Shown here: positions 28,135 through 39,101 of the stretch, piece after piece | Position numbering within the stretch: the first letter of the stretch is position 1 | Layout: the number at the start of each line of letters is the position of its first letter | Assembly: GCA_030148645.1 (NCBI GenBank) | Contig: JASBTB010000045.1 | Coordinates: forward strand, 1 to 58,083 | Source of the DNA: Demequina sp. | Lineage (GTDB): Bacteria; Actinomycetota; Actinomycetes; Actinomycetales; Demequinaceae | DNA length: 58,083 nucleotides | Reading direction: 5' to 3' | The notes under the pieces: generated by a model | What the model was told of the DNA's origin: nothing | The model's database searches: none | The model's input: the letters and a program-made list of their open reading frames with translations, nothing else | Made by a program: the position numbers and the translations under genes

Positions 28135-29356
28135 CGGCGCAGGTGGAGCACACGGCCGACGGCTTCACGCGCCGTGGCGAGGGGCCCGGAGTTGGGCGTC
28201 GGGTGGCCGACGCCAAGTGGTTCATCGGGGGCGCGGTGCTGCTGATACTTCTGGCCGCCATCGCGTTTACGCAACGCGCCGACAACGACTACACGCCGCT
28301 GTCGATCAGGAGCTACGAACCGGGTGGGGCTCGCGCACTGGCCGAGGTGGCTGGCGCACAGGGCGTGCACGTGCGTCAGGTCGAGTCTCTTCGCGACGCA
28401 CGAATCGCCGACCCCGCCGCGACCACCCTGGTGATCGCGAATGGCGCCATGCTGCAACCGTTCCAGGCGCGCACCATCCTGGACTACCCCGGCGACCTTG
28501 TGATCATTGGCGACAGCCCCGCCCTGTGGGCAGAACTCGGCGACACACTCTACGTGGGCGACTCCCCACAGAACTCTGTTTCTGCACGATGCGGCCAGGA
28601 GGACGCGGTCGCGGCCGGAACGCTCTCCACCTCGGGCGCCGTGCTGGTGGGTGCCACGCAAACGCCGGCGCAGTATTGTTTCCGGCCCACCGATAGCGCC
28701 GGTGCGGTGGTGGTGTTTGTGCAAGGTTCGGCGGGCGGTGTCGTGACCGCTATCGCCGACCCGGCAATCGTCGTCAACGACACCATCGCCAACGAGGGCA
28801 ACGCCGCCCTCGCACTACGGCTCGTCGGCAAGCATGACAACGCCGTATGGTACCTCGGATCCCTGCTCGATACGACAACCCTCACCTGGACGTCCCCGGA
28901 CAACCCTCAGGGTCCCGCTCAACGCGCCGACGTTGCGGCGTCGACCGACTTCTTGCCGCCGGGCACCGGAAACGCGGTGTTTGCCTTGGCACTGGCGCTG
29001 TTCGTGGTCGCACTGTGGCGCGCGCGGCGCTTCGGTTCCCTGGTGCACGAGGCACTGCCCGTCGTGATCCGGTCCTCCGAATCGACGCGCGGACGTGCCC
29101 GGCTCTACCGCACTGCGGGCGCCTCGGGCCGCGCCGCCGCGTCGTTGCGTGCCGCTGCAGCCACCCGCATCGGTGCCCGCATCGGGGTGCCGCGCACCGC
29201 CGATAGAGCCACCCTCGTGGCGGCCACCGCGCGCGCCGCGGGCTGGCCGGTTGCCGGGGTCGAGGCGATCCTATACGGCCCGGCGCCCACCACCGAATCC
29301 GCCATGATGAGCCTGATAGAGCAGATCGACACACTCGAAAGAGAGGTACACCGAAC

Positions 29357-29360
<4 letters not shown>
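28131..29360 (+). CDS. DUF4350 membrane protein
   Basis: 409 residues: a helix near the N-terminus (about 31-47), an extracytoplasmic DUF4350 domain resembling the sugar-binding-like GATase fold (SYEPGGARALAEVAGAQGV), a second helix (about 282-300: AVFALALALFVVALWRARR) and a cytosolic Arg/Ala-rich tail. The helix-domain-helix layout is typical for the family. It is linked to its neighbours by four-base overlaps at both ends (ATGA before, GTGA after). Molecular function unknown. Confidence 0.85.
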
Positions 29361-30454
<1,094 letters not shown>

Positions 30455-31747
30455 ATGTACATCACCGGTTGGACGGCACTACTCGCGGTGATCGGCGCGA
30501 TTCCCGCGGCGATCACCAGGAGCCAAGACGTCGCGTGGCTGTGGATATTCGGCGTCCTCACGCTCGCGATGGTCGACGCGATCGCTGCGCCGTCCACCCG
30601 CTCCATCGCGGTGCGTCGCGACGTGCCGCACTCCGTGAGGCTGACCGAGTCGACACAGTCCACGCTGACGCTGGCGAACACGGCGTCTCGCCGGGTGCGC
30701 GGTGCCGTGCGGGACGCCTGGCCACCGTCGGCGGGAGCGGGCAAGAACCGTCACCGCTACAGCCTGACTCAAGGCCACACCGAGGTGTTCACCACACCCC
30801 TTACGCCCACGCGACGGGGAGACCGCAAGGCCGCCCACATCACCCTGCGCATGGAGGGCCCCTTGCGCCTCGCGGGCCGCCAGCGCACCCTCCCGGTCGA
30901 CACGTCGCTGAGGGTCCTTCCCGAGTTTGCCTCCCGCAAGCATCTGCCCGCTCGCCTGGCACGGCTGCGGGAACTCGACGGCCTCAGCCCCATCCTGATG
31001 CGCGGTGCCGGCAGCGAGTTCGACTCCTTACGCGAATACGTCATCGGCGACGACGTCCGCACCATCGATTGGCGGGCCACCGCTCGGCGCGCCGACGTGG
31101 TGGTGCGCACGTATCGGCCGGAGCGCGACCGCCGGGTCTTCATCGTGGTCGACACCGCGCGGCACTCTGCCGCGCGCGTCGGCGACGCTCCCCGTCTAGA
31201 AGCCTCGATCGAAGCGGCGCTGCTGCTGAGCGCGCTCGCCGCGCGCGCGGGCGACCGCGTCCAGGTGGTCGCGTTCGACCGCGAGGAGCGGGCACGGGCG
31301 CAAGGAGCGTCGGGGTCGACGCTCATGCCCGTGCTGGCATCGGCCATCGCCCCTGTCGAGCCTCGTCTCGTCGAGACGGACTGGCCTGCCCTGGTGCGGC
31401 TGATCGGCGACCGCCTGTCGCAACGCGCGCTCGTGGTGCTGCTGACCACGGTGGACATTGCGCTGGTCGACTCGGGGGCGCTCCAGGCCATTACGGCACT
31501 TCAGCGGGACCACCACGTGGTGATCGCCTCGGTCGACGACCCAGACGAGGCGGCGATGGTGCGCGCGCGCGGCGATGCGGAGTCGGTGTACACCGCGGCG
31601 GCTGCGGCGAGGGGCCGCATCGAGCAGGACAGGGTCGTGGCACGCATCCGCAGGGGCGGCGCCGACGTGGTGACAGCGCTGCCGGACGACCTCGCTCCGC
31701 GGCTGGCCGACACGTATCTGGCGCTCAAGGCATCGGGCCGACTCTAG
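30455..31747 (+). CDS. DUF58 (VWA-like) protein
   Basis: 430 residues: two N-terminal membrane helices (about 2-20 and 25-45), then the DUF58 signature EFDSLREYVIGDDVRTIDW (about 188-206) and a VWA-like domain (VFIVVDTARHSAARV). The MIDAS-type metal site is degenerate (DTARHS in place of DxSxS). It is the presumed substrate or adaptor of the MoxR ATPase. Its ATG immediately follows the MoxR stop, and a GC hairpin at 31749-31776 begins one base after its own stop. Confidence 0.9.
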   Translation: MYITGWTALLAVIGAIPAAITRSQDVAWLWIFGVLTLAMVDAIAAPSTRSIAVRRDVPHSVRLTESTQSTLTLANTASRRVRGAVRDAWPPSAGAGKNRHRYSLTQGHTEVFTTPLTPTRRGDRKAAHITLRMEGPLRLAGRQRTLPVDTSLRVLPEFASRKHLPARLARLRELDGLSPILMRGAGSEFDSLREYVIGDDVRTIDWRATARRADVVVRTYRPERDRRVFIVVDTARHSAARVGDAPRLEASIEAALLLSALAARAGDRVQVVAFDREERARAQGASGSTLMPVLASAIAPVEPRLVETDWPALVRLIGDRLSQRALVVLLTTVDIALVDSGALQAITALQRDHHVVIASVDDPDEAAMVRARGDAESVYTAAAAARGRIEQDRVVARIRRGGADVVTALPDDLAPRLADTYLALKASGRL

Positions 31748-31748
31748 G

Positions 31749-31776
31749 GCGCGGCGATCTTTGGGCCGTGCCGCGC
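31749..31776 (+). terminator. Possible terminator after the MoxR-DUF58 operon
   Basis: A perfect 7-bp inverted repeat GCGCGGC/GCCGCGC with a 14-base loop begins one base after the DUF58 stop, in the 169-base space between convergent genes. There is no T-run, so termination is inferred from position. The remaining 140 bases to the SpoIIM-like gene show nothing recognisable. Confidence 0.35.
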
Positions 31777-31916
31777 GCTACTCGTTGCTGGACGACGCCC
31801 ACGCCATGCGGCCACGCCATCACTGGCCTGGCTCGACAACCCGGCCTCGCCGCTCGAACCGCGACCCCGCACACGAGGAAACGACCCAGGTTTCCCGCTA
31901 CCGGAGTCCTGGCCCT

Positions 31917-32912
31917 CTAGTGAGCTACCGGAGCCAACTCGACGCGGAAGCCTTGCTCCGCATCGCCGGAGGCGCCGCGTTGCGTTGCCCACCTGCCCAC
32001 ACCAAAGACGTACAGCCAAAACGCCAGGGAAGCCAACACACCCACGGCCACCTTGAGGCCCCATGCGATCTGCGAACCCGTGATGTAGCCCTCGATCAGG
32101 CCGGACAGGAACAGTGCGACCGCGAGACCCAAAGCAACCGACAGCAGGGTGCGAAACACCCCGCTCAGCGCTACCGTGCGTGGGAGTCGACCGGGCACCA
32201 GGAGGGTCCAGAACACCTTGAAACCAGCACCAGCGGCGACAAAGACCGCGCTGAGTTCCAACAAACCGTGCGGGAGGATGAGTTGGAAGAAGATGTCCAG
32301 CATGCCGTACTCAGCCATCACCGCACCGCTGACACCCAGTTGGACGACCGTATTGTACATCAGGATCAGGGGGAAGATACCCGTGATCCCGAGCACGATC
32401 GCCTGTCCCGCAAGCCACGCGTTGTTGGTCCACACCAGCGCTGTGAAAGAGGTCGAGTCGTACTCGACGTAATAGCTCGCGAACTCTTCCTGGGCAATCT
32501 GTGCGCGCACCTCGGGTGGGCCGACGAGTTCCAGCGCCGCCGGCGAGTTGAGCGTGTAATACCCCGCAATCACCGCGAGCGACACCACCGCGATTCCGGT
32601 GATGGCACCCCACCACCGCACGCGATACAGCGCGGCGGGCAACGATGTGGTGAAGTACCTCGCGATATCGCCGGTGCGCACCTGGTGGGAGCCAGTCAGC
32701 CACACACGAGATGTGCCCAGGAGCATGGACAGTCGCGTGATGAGCGCCGGCTCCGGTGCCGCCGAGCGCACCTGAGACAGATCCGATGCGGTGGAGCGAT
32801 ACAGACGCGTCATCTCGTCGGCATCGGCGCCGGTACGTCGGCGCTGACGGGCCAACTGCCTGAGCCTACTCCAGCGGGCTTCTCGCAATGCGGCGAAGGC
32901 ATCGATGTCCAC
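31917..32912 (-). CDS. SpoIIM-family (DUF95) membrane protein
   Basis: A 331-residue integral membrane protein with a cytosolic helical N-terminus (VDIDAFAALREARWSRLRQL) and about six helices; family similarity is to Bacillus stage II sporulation protein M, which recruits peptidoglycan hydrolases in engulfment. In non-sporulating actinobacteria the gene commonly travels with RDD and MoxR/DUF58 genes. I prefer the GTG at 32912, where family similarity begins; an ATG at 32930 adds six residues. Neither has a clear ribosome site, so leaderless translation is possible. It diverges from the RDD gene with about 30 bases between. Confidence 0.85.
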   Translation of the reverse strand: MDIDAFAALREARWSRLRQLARQRRRTGADADEMTRLYRSTASDLSQVRSAAPEPALITRLSMLLGTSRVWLTGSHQVRTGDIARYFTTSLPAALYRVRWWGAITGIAVVSLAVIAGYYTLNSPAALELVGPPEVRAQIAQEEFASYYVEYDSTSFTALVWTNNAWLAGQAIVLGITGIFPLILMYNTVVQLGVSGAVMAEYGMLDIFFQLILPHGLLELSAVFVAAGAGFKVFWTLLVPGRLPRTVALSGVFRTLLSVALGLAVALFLSGLIEGYITGSQIAWGLKVAVGVLASLAFWLYVFGVGRWATQRGASGDAEQGFRVELAPVAH

Positions 32913-32941
32913 GCGGCTACCATGCCACATATGGAGGGGCG

Positions 32942-33766
32942 ATGAGTGTCAACGAGGAAATTGTTCTCGGCGAGGGCGTCGCAATCGACCCCGGGGCCGC
33001 GTCCGTGGTGATGCGAGCGGGCTCGGGTGCCATCGACGCGATCGCCATGTACTTGGGCTTGGTCGCACTCACCCGCATGTCGGGCCCGCTGCTGGCTTCG
33101 GTCAACGGCGCGGTCAGCACAGCGCTCAGCGTCGCGCTGACCGTCGCATGGCTTGTGGGTGTTCCCACACTCGTGGAGACCCTGACACGCGGCCTGAGCC
33201 TTGGAAGACTCGCGCTGGGCTTGCGCATCGTGCGCGACGACGGCGGTCCCGTCTCGGCGCGCTACGCGTTCGGTCGCGCCTTCGTCGGGCTCTTCGAGGT
33301 CTATCTGAGTGTTGGCCTGATCGCCGTGATCACGTCGTTCATGGCGGCTCGAGGCAAGCGGGTGGGCGACATCTTGGTGGGCACCTATGCGATGCGCACC
33401 CGGGGAGGGCGCAAGGCGTTGCCCCCCATCGTCATGCCGTTCGGGATGACGCAGTGGGCCCAGCAGGCAGACGTGCGGCGGCTCCCGGATGGCCTGGCCC
33501 TGACCGCCCGGCTGTTCCTGGGCCGCGCCAGCCAGATGTCGCACGATGCTCGCTACCGCTTTGGCACGCAGATCGCGGAACAGTTGGCCTCCTACGTGGC
33601 CCCGCCGCCGCCAGCGGGGACGCACCCCGAGACGTTCATCGCAACGGTCCTTGCCACGCGCCGGGACCGGGAATACCTCTGGGGCACGGCGGCGCAACGC
33701 CTCAACGCCGCGGAGTTCGAGCGGCTGTCGGTGCTTCCGTATGGCATTGCGGATAGCGACAACTAG
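32942..33766 (+). CDS. RDD-family membrane protein
   Basis: A 274-residue protein with an RDD domain (about 18-160): the first helix RAGSGAIDAIAMYLGLVAL has Gly-Ser-Gly where the family usually has Arg-Asp-Asp style residues, followed by two more helices. The C-terminal half is soluble and unrelated to the RDD domain. RDD proteins are proposed transporters or ion exchangers, with little firm evidence. GGAGGGGCG precedes the ATG at 32942. It pairs with the divergent SpoIIM-like gene and completes the MoxR/DUF58 neighbourhood. Confidence 0.85.
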   Translation: MSVNEEIVLGEGVAIDPGAASVVMRAGSGAIDAIAMYLGLVALTRMSGPLLASVNGAVSTALSVALTVAWLVGVPTLVETLTRGLSLGRLALGLRIVRDDGGPVSARYAFGRAFVGLFEVYLSVGLIAVITSFMAARGKRVGDILVGTYAMRTRGGRKALPPIVMPFGMTQWAQQADVRRLPDGLALTARLFLGRASQMSHDARYRFGTQIAEQLASYVAPPPPAGTHPETFIATVLATRRDREYLWGTAAQRLNAAEFERLSVLPYGIADSDN

Positions 33767-33781
33767 GTTCCGGGCGCGCGC

Positions 33782-35221
33782 CTAATACCGGTAGTGGTCG
33801 GGCTTGAACGGTCCATTGACCGGCACTCCCAGATAGTCCGCCTGCGACTGACTCATGGCCGTCAGGCGCACGCCCAGCGCGTCCAGATGGAGTCTTGCCA
33901 CCTTCTCGTCCAATTCCTTGGCAAGCCGGTGCACGCCCAGAGGGTAGGCGGCGCGGTGGGTCCACAGTTCGATCTGCGCGAGCACCTGATTGGTGAACGA
34001 TGCCGACATGACAAAGCTGGGGTGGCCGGTTGCATTGCCCAAATTCATCAGACGACCTTCACTCAGCACGATGACCGAGTGCCCATCCTGGAAGGTCCAC
34101 TCGTCGACCTGCGGCTTCACCGGCTCGCGCTTGGCGCCAGAACGGGCCAGTCCGGCCATGTCGATCTCGTTGTCGAAGTGGCCGACGTTGGCCACGATCG
34201 CCTTGTCCTTCATGGCGACCATATGGTCGACGCGGATGATGTCCGTGTTGCCCGTCGTGGTGATGAAGAAGTCGGCCCGATCCACATAGTCCTCGACGCG
34301 CGCCACCTCGTAACCGTCCATGGCCGCCTGAAGCGCACAGATCGGGTCCACTTCGGAGACCACCACGCGCGCGCCCTGGCCACGCAACGACTCGGCCGCG
34401 CCCTTGCCCACGTCGCCGTACCCGCACACGAACGCGATCTTGCCGCCGATCAGCACGTCGGTGGCGCGATTGAGTCCGTCGGGTAGCGAGTGGCGAATAC
34501 CGTACCTGTTGTCGAATTTCGACTTCGTGACCGAGTCGTTCACGTTGATGGCGGGGAACAGCAGCTCCCCGCGCGCGTGCATCTGGTCGAGGCGGTGCAC
34601 GCCCGTGGTGGTTTCCTCGCTTGTGCCGACGATGCCCGCCGCCATGCGGATGAAGCGGGAGGGATCCGCGCTCAGGCTTCGGCGCAGCACCGCCCGCATG
34701 GCCTCCACCTCGGCGTTGTAGGCCGGGTCCTCCTCCTCGCGCGGGGGCGGCACGGCGCCTGCCTTCTCGCACCGGACGCCCTCATGCACCAGGAGCGTGG
34801 CGTCGCCGCCGTCGTCCAGGATGATCGTGGGGCCGTCGTGACCCTCCCAGGTGAGGATCCGGTCGGTGTAGTCCCAGTACTCCTGAATGCTCTCACCCTT
34901 GACGGCGAACACGGGCACGCCGCGGGGCGCACTGTAGGTGCCGGGACCCACGACGGTGGCTGCGGCGGCGTCGTCTTGGGTGGAGAAGATATTGCACGAT
35001 GCCCATCTCACCTCGGCGCCAAGCGCCGTGAGCGTCTCGATCAGCACCGCGGTCTGCGTGGTCATGTGCAGGGAGCCCGCGATGCGGGCGCCCTGGAGCG
35101 GTTGCGTGTGCGCGAACTCCTCCCGAAGCGCCATGAGGCCAGGCATCTCGACCTCGGCCAAGCGAATCTGGTGGCGGCCCATGTCCGCCAAGGCCAGGTC
35201 GGCGACGATGTGCTCCGTCAT
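33782..35221 (-). CDS. ahcY: Adenosylhomocysteinase
   Basis: A 479-residue enzyme that hydrolyses S-adenosylhomocysteine to adenosine and homocysteine, clearing the product of methyltransferases. Seen: [26 protein letters not shown], the catalytic [13 protein letters not shown] region, the NAD-binding GYGDVGKG, and the C-terminal [14 protein letters not shown] and KPDHYRY end with the Lys/Tyr that complete the NAD site of the neighbouring subunit. Length includes the roughly 40-residue insertion typical of many bacterial and plant enzymes. The 146-base upstream region has no convincing SAH riboswitch. Confidence 0.97.
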   Translation of the reverse strand: MTEHIVADLALADMGRHQIRLAEVEMPGLMALREEFAHTQPLQGARIAGSLHMTTQTAVLIETLTALGAEVRWASCNIFSTQDDAAAATVVGPGTYSAPRGVPVFAVKGESIQEYWDYTDRILTWEGHDGPTIILDDGGDATLLVHEGVRCEKAGAVPPPREEEDPAYNAEVEAMRAVLRRSLSADPSRFIRMAAGIVGTSEETTTGVHRLDQMHARGELLFPAINVNDSVTKSKFDNRYGIRHSLPDGLNRATDVLIGGKIAFVCGYGDVGKGAAESLRGQGARVVVSEVDPICALQAAMDGYEVARVEDYVDRADFFITTTGNTDIIRVDHMVAMKDKAIVANVGHFDNEIDMAGLARSGAKREPVKPQVDEWTFQDGHSVIVLSEGRLMNLGNATGHPSFVMSASFTNQVLAQIELWTHRAAYPLGVHRLAKELDEKVARLHLDALGVRLTAMSQSQADYLGVPVNGPFKPDHYRY

Positions 35222-35367
35222 GATGATCCTCTCCCAGTCGGGGCCGAGCGGTTGGCTGTCCAGCGCGCTCCTTGGTCGGGTACCACGAATTTCCGCAGCA
35301 CGATGAACGGTGGACGATGCGGTCCGAGCGCTGCCCGCATCACCTGGCTACTGCCATCTGTGGACAC

Positions 35368-36786
35368 TTAGGCCCCCCGGATGAGCGCAAGCGCGCGGTC
35401 GCGCACCCGTTCCATCACGTCCCGCGCGGCGGCCTCGACATTGAGTCGCAACAGCGGCTCCGTGTTGGAGCCGCGCACGTTGAACCACCACCGCTCGCCG
35501 ACTGGACCCCAGTGGGTGAACGTCAGTCCGTCGAACTCGTCGATCGCGACTCCCTCGCCCGAGAACGCCTCGCGCACCCGTTGCAGGGCCTCTGGCACGG
35601 ACGCGACGCGCGAATTGATCTCGCCCGATGCCGGGTAAGGGTCATGCGTGGCCAGCAGGGTGGACAGGGGCGCATCCGACTGCCCCAGCGCCGCCAGCAC
35701 ATGCATCGCCGCGAGCATGCCCGAGTCGGCAAAGTAGAAGTCCCTGAAGTAGAAGTGGGCGGAGTGCTCGCCCCCAAACACGGCGTCCTCCTTCGCCATC
35801 TGCGTCTTGATGTGGGAGTGCCCCACCTTGGAGCGCACGGGTATCGCGCCAGCCGCGGCCAGTTGCTCGGGTACGGCGCGCGAGGAAATGAGGTTGTGGA
35901 TCACCTTTGCCGTGCGCCCCGCTGCGGCTTCCCTGGCGGTCTCGCGAAGCCCCACGAGGCACGTGATCGCGGACGCACGCACGATCTCGCCGCGCTCGTC
36001 GACCACAAAGCACCGGTCCGCATCTCCATCGAAAGCCAGGCCGATGTCGGCGCCATGGCCCTTGACGGCCGCCTGAAGATCGCGCACATTGCTCTCATCG
36101 AGAGGGTTGGCCTCGTGATTCGGGAACGTGCCATCCAACTCGAAGTACAAGGGAATGATCTCGAGTGGCAACTCTGGCAGGCCAGCCGCCGTTCCGAGCA
36201 CCGCTGGCACCGTGTAGCCGCTCATTGCATTGGCCGCATCCACCACCACCTTGAGTCGGCGTCCCCCTTCCAGGGGAACCAGGCTCCGCAGGAATGCCGC
36301 GTAGTCGGCGAGCATGTCGCGTTTCACGACCACTCCCGCCCGGACGGCGGGGGCGGGGGCGTCGACCAGGTACCGGGAGGCAAGTTCCCGCACCCGAGCC
36401 AGCCCGGAGTCCTCCCCCACGGCCCGGGCACGCGAGCGACACAACTTCATCCCGTTGTACTCAGCGGGATTATGGCTCGCCGTGATCATAATGCCTGGCA
36501 GGTCAAGGTGCCCCGAAGCAAAGTAGAGCCCATCCGTGGAGCACAGCCCCACGCCCGTGACGCCCACCCCGCGCGCCGTGAGGCCCTCGGCGACCGCATC
36601 CGCCAGCACGGGAGAGCTGTCGCGCATGTCGTAGCCGATCACGACGGTGTTCTCGCCTTCGGGCAACACAATCGCGTCGGCAAAGGCCGCACCGATCACC
36701 CGCGCCACGTCCAGCGTGAGGTCTTTGCCCACCACGCCGCGTACGTCGTAGGACTTGATCAGGTCGCTCAGGTCTGGTGAGTTCAC
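35368..36786 (-). CDS. manB: Phosphomannomutase/phosphoglucomutase
   Basis: A 472-residue alpha-D-phosphohexomutase. Four domain signatures are visible: the phospho-serine loop TASHNPAEYNGMK (Ser104), the metal loop DGDADRC, the sugar-binding GGEHSAH and the C-terminal phosphate-binding RGSNTEP. It interconverts mannose-6-P and mannose-1-P (and probably the glucose forms), supplying GDP-mannose for surface glycans, in line with the glycosyltransferases nearby. Same place as Rv3257c in mycobacteria. Confidence 0.94.
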   Translation of the reverse strand: MNSPDLSDLIKSYDVRGVVGKDLTLDVARVIGAAFADAIVLPEGENTVVIGYDMRDSSPVLADAVAEGLTARGVGVTGVGLCSTDGLYFASGHLDLPGIMITASHNPAEYNGMKLCRSRARAVGEDSGLARVRELASRYLVDAPAPAVRAGVVVKRDMLADYAAFLRSLVPLEGGRRLKVVVDAANAMSGYTVPAVLGTAAGLPELPLEIIPLYFELDGTFPNHEANPLDESNVRDLQAAVKGHGADIGLAFDGDADRCFVVDERGEIVRASAITCLVGLRETAREAAAGRTAKVIHNLISSRAVPEQLAAAGAIPVRSKVGHSHIKTQMAKEDAVFGGEHSAHFYFRDFYFADSGMLAAMHVLAALGQSDAPLSTLLATHDPYPASGEINSRVASVPEALQRVREAFSGEGVAIDEFDGLTFTHWGPVGERWWFNVRGSNTEPLLRLNVEAAARDVMERVRDRALALIRGA

Positions 36787-36827
36787 GCCGGTAAGCCTAC
36801 CCAGCGCACCGTGGGGAAAGGGCCCGT

Positions 36828-37184
36828 CTAGCCGTCGGAGGCCACCACGCGCAGGTGTCCTCGGCGCGGCTGCGACGCCACCGGGGGGGGCACCTCCGCG
36901 GAGGAAGGGACGATCGGGCGGCCGGCCTCACGGACGGCCATCGCCAAGGCGTCGAGATCGTCGCTCGAGGGCCCGGGATCCTCGAAATCCTGGTGAATGT
37001 GCACCACATTCCAGCCGCGCGGTGCCGTGAAACGCTCGGCGTGGGCGGCGCACAGGTCGTAACTGTGCGGCTCGGCTTGCGTCGCAAGTTGGCCGACGAC
37101 GACCGTGGAGTCCGCGTAGACGTACGTCAGCGTCGCCGCCGCGGGGCGAGCACACGCCGTCTTGGCGCACTGCCTGGTTGCCAT
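36828..37184 (-). CDS. DUF3499 zinc-ribbon-like protein
   Basis: A 118-residue protein with the family opening ATRQCAKTACARPAAATLTY and a second Cys/His group (YDLCAAHAERF), which together could bind one zinc. DUF3499 is confined to actinobacteria; function unknown. It corresponds to Rv3258c, between manB and the metallopeptidase-like gene, and is read in the same direction as manB (41 bases upstream of it). The ATG at 37184 matches the conserved start; GTG at 37187 is an alternative. Confidence 0.85.
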   Translation of the reverse strand: MATRQCAKTACARPAAATLTYVYADSTVVVGQLATQAEPHSYDLCAAHAERFTAPRGWNVVHIHQDFEDPGPSSDDLDALAMAVREAGRPIVPSSAEVPPPVASQPRRGHLRVVASDG

Positions 37185-37281
37185 CACAGCAGTGACGCTA
37201 CCTTCCGGCGGCGAGGCCAAGCCGTCACCACGCCGGGCGCCACCGCGTCCGCTTGCATCGGCCACGCGTTAGGGTCGGCAC

Positions 37282-37683
37282 ATGAGGCGAGACGCGCACG
37301 GACGGGGCCCACGACGCCCGCTGCTGCCCTCCACGCTTCCCGGGTACCGCACGCGCGCAGAGGTCTTCGACGAACTCGCGGCCGATGCCGCACAGCGGCT
37401 CGCGAGCAGGTGGTCCGCACGATGGGGCCACGTCGAGTTCGGCGTCGAAGACGTGCCTCCCTCACAGCCCGCCCCGTGGGAACACGGCGTGCCCTTGGGG
37501 CGCGTCCTTCCAGGCGAGTACGGGGCCCCCACGCGCGTCGTCCTGTATCGGAGAGCGCTCGAGCACAGGGCGTCCGCGGCGGAACTGCCCACACTGGTGC
37601 GTGACATCCTCGCCGAACAGGTGGGCCATCTGTTGTCGATGCGACCCGATGAGGTCGACCCCGACTACGGGGCGCCCGACTAG
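37282..37683 (+). CDS. Metallopeptidase-family (zincin-like) protein
   Basis: A 133-residue protein like M. tuberculosis Rv3259. Family core: RTRAEVFDELAADAAQRL, FGVEDVPPSQPAPW, RVVLYRRALEHR and the helix LVRDILAEQVGHLLSM. In the metallopeptidase family this helix often carries HExxH; here the first His is absent (AEQVGH), so catalysis is doubtful. It diverges from DUF3499 and overlaps the convergent DUF5719 gene end by four bases. Confidence 0.78.
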   Translation: MRRDAHGRGPRRPLLPSTLPGYRTRAEVFDELAADAAQRLASRWSARWGHVEFGVEDVPPSQPAPWEHGVPLGRVLPGEYGAPTRVVLYRRALEHRASAAELPTLVRDILAEQVGHLLSMRPDEVDPDYGAPD

Positions 37684-39101
37684 CCTGACACCGAATTCGG
37701 GTACATCCCCGGTCGCACCGTCGCGGTCAAGACGGAGTCGCTGATGTCAACCGGCGCGACGGACGCGATGTATCCGTCCGGCGACGTCATGACAAAGGCC
37801 CACGCAAACACGCCCGCGATGCGCACTCGCGTTCCCGCCGTGGCCGACATGGGCACCCATTGGACGGTGCGCCCCGTCACCTCCGCAGACCCCACCACTT
37901 GGTCGGCGTCGTCGAGCACGTCCACCCGCGCCGAGTAGGGGGAGTAGACGGCGAGCCGTGCACCGTCGAGTGGGACCACGGCCGACAGCGTGGTCGACGC
38001 GCGCACGTCCATGGCGGGGACCCAGGTGTGGTCGTACGCGACATCGTCGGCAAGTCCCTCGCGCGGGGCGCGCGCAACCACGGTACGGGCGGCAGCCAGA
38101 ACGGGTGCGTCGGAGCGAACCTCGACCGCGCCAAGCGTGTCGGTAGGCACATCGATGTCGGTGACCACGCCAGGTTCGAGCGCGAGCGGTTGACCCACCG
38201 ACCACGATTCGATTCCCGCCGATGACACGAGCGACAAGTCCACGTTGGCACCCTCGGGCGCCATCAGTCTCACGGTGACGGTCGGTGGGGGCACGTCCAC
38301 GGTGGGCGAGGCGGCGTCCGTAACGGTGGTGGCGGTGCCCGGGTCGATGACCTGGACGCCACCCGTGTCACCACGTGGGACGGCCTGCGCATCGGCGTTG
38401 ACGAGCGGAATCGCCAAGTCCGTCGCCGGGGCACTGGCGCCCACCCAGGCCGTTCCGGCTGGCTGGAATCCCGCCAGGCGAGAATCCTGGAGCGCGGCCA
38501 CGATGCCCGGGCCGGTGGCTTCGACCCGCACCACCAGGGCACTCATCTGTGTCGCAACCGCCTCGATGAGTCGCTGCACGGAATCGCCCGGTGCGACCGG
38601 CAGGAGCAGTTGGTCCTGCTGAGCGCCCAGGGGGCCGTAGATCGTCACAGTGACTTCGGTGGGCGCCGCGCTTGGGTTCAGCAGCACGAGGCGCGCGCTG
38701 GAACCCAGAGTGGTCGCGCCGCCCACGAGCCACTGGTCGAAGGACGGCTGCGCACACGTCAGTGCCGCCCACCCTTCGATGTCCCCGTCGGCGATCTGCT
38801 CCGTCTGGACCGCAATCGCGTCGTCTGCGGCCAGGCCGAAGCCGAGCACCCGAGTAGCGGTGGATCCCCGCACGTCGAGCGTGCGCACCGTCGGCTCCGA
38901 GGCGAGGTCCCCCGCGGTGCCCACGTCTCCCACGGGCACCGTTTGGGCGCCCGGGCACGCCACGACGGGCGTAGGGGGCTCGATCTCGAACGACATGGGC
39001 GCGGGCGAGTCGACGGGGGGCGGCGTAGCGGTTGCCACCACGGCCGCCGACCCGGCCACCAAGGCCAGTGCGCCCGCGGACAACACGATTCGGCGGATCA
39101 T
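37680..39101 (-). CDS. DUF5719 secreted or membrane-anchored protein
   Basis: A 473-residue protein with an N-terminal signal/anchor (MIRRIVLSAGALALVAGSAA) and a beta-rich extracellular region with repeated sandwich-like segments (SARLVLLNPSAAPTEVTVTI; LSAVVPLDGARLAVYSPY). This is the actinobacterial DUF5719 family, always downstream of the large GT2 gene. CAAGGAGG precedes the ATG at 39101, and that ATG overlaps the GT2 stop as ATGA, so synthesis is coupled. Probably a partner of the glycosyltransferase; function unknown. Confidence 0.8.
   Translation of the reverse strand: MIRRIVLSAGALALVAGSAAVVATATPPPVDSPAPMSFEIEPPTPVVACPGAQTVPVGDVGTAGDLASEPTVRTLDVRGSTATRVLGFGLAADDAIAVQTEQIADGDIEGWAALTCAQPSFDQWLVGGATTLGSSARLVLLNPSAAPTEVTVTIYGPLGAQQDQLLLPVAPGDSVQRLIEAVATQMSALVVRVEATGPGIVAALQDSRLAGFQPAGTAWVGASAPATDLAIPLVNADAQAVPRGDTGGVQVIDPGTATTVTDAASPTVDVPPPTVTVRLMAPEGANVDLSLVSSAGIESWSVGQPLALEPGVVTDIDVPTDTLGAVEVRSDAPVLAAARTVVARAPREGLADDVAYDHTWVPAMDVRASTTLSAVVPLDGARLAVYSPYSARVDVLDDADQVVGSAEVTGRTVQWVPMSATAGTRVRIAGVFAWAFVMTSPDGYIASVAPVDISDSVLTATVRPGMYPNSVSG

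Noticed and set aside
35222-35367. Possible SAH riboswitch before ahcY
   Set aside because: The region contains GGAGCGC and GCTCGG pieces but not the ordered conserved core or the pseudoknot partner, so I do not call it.
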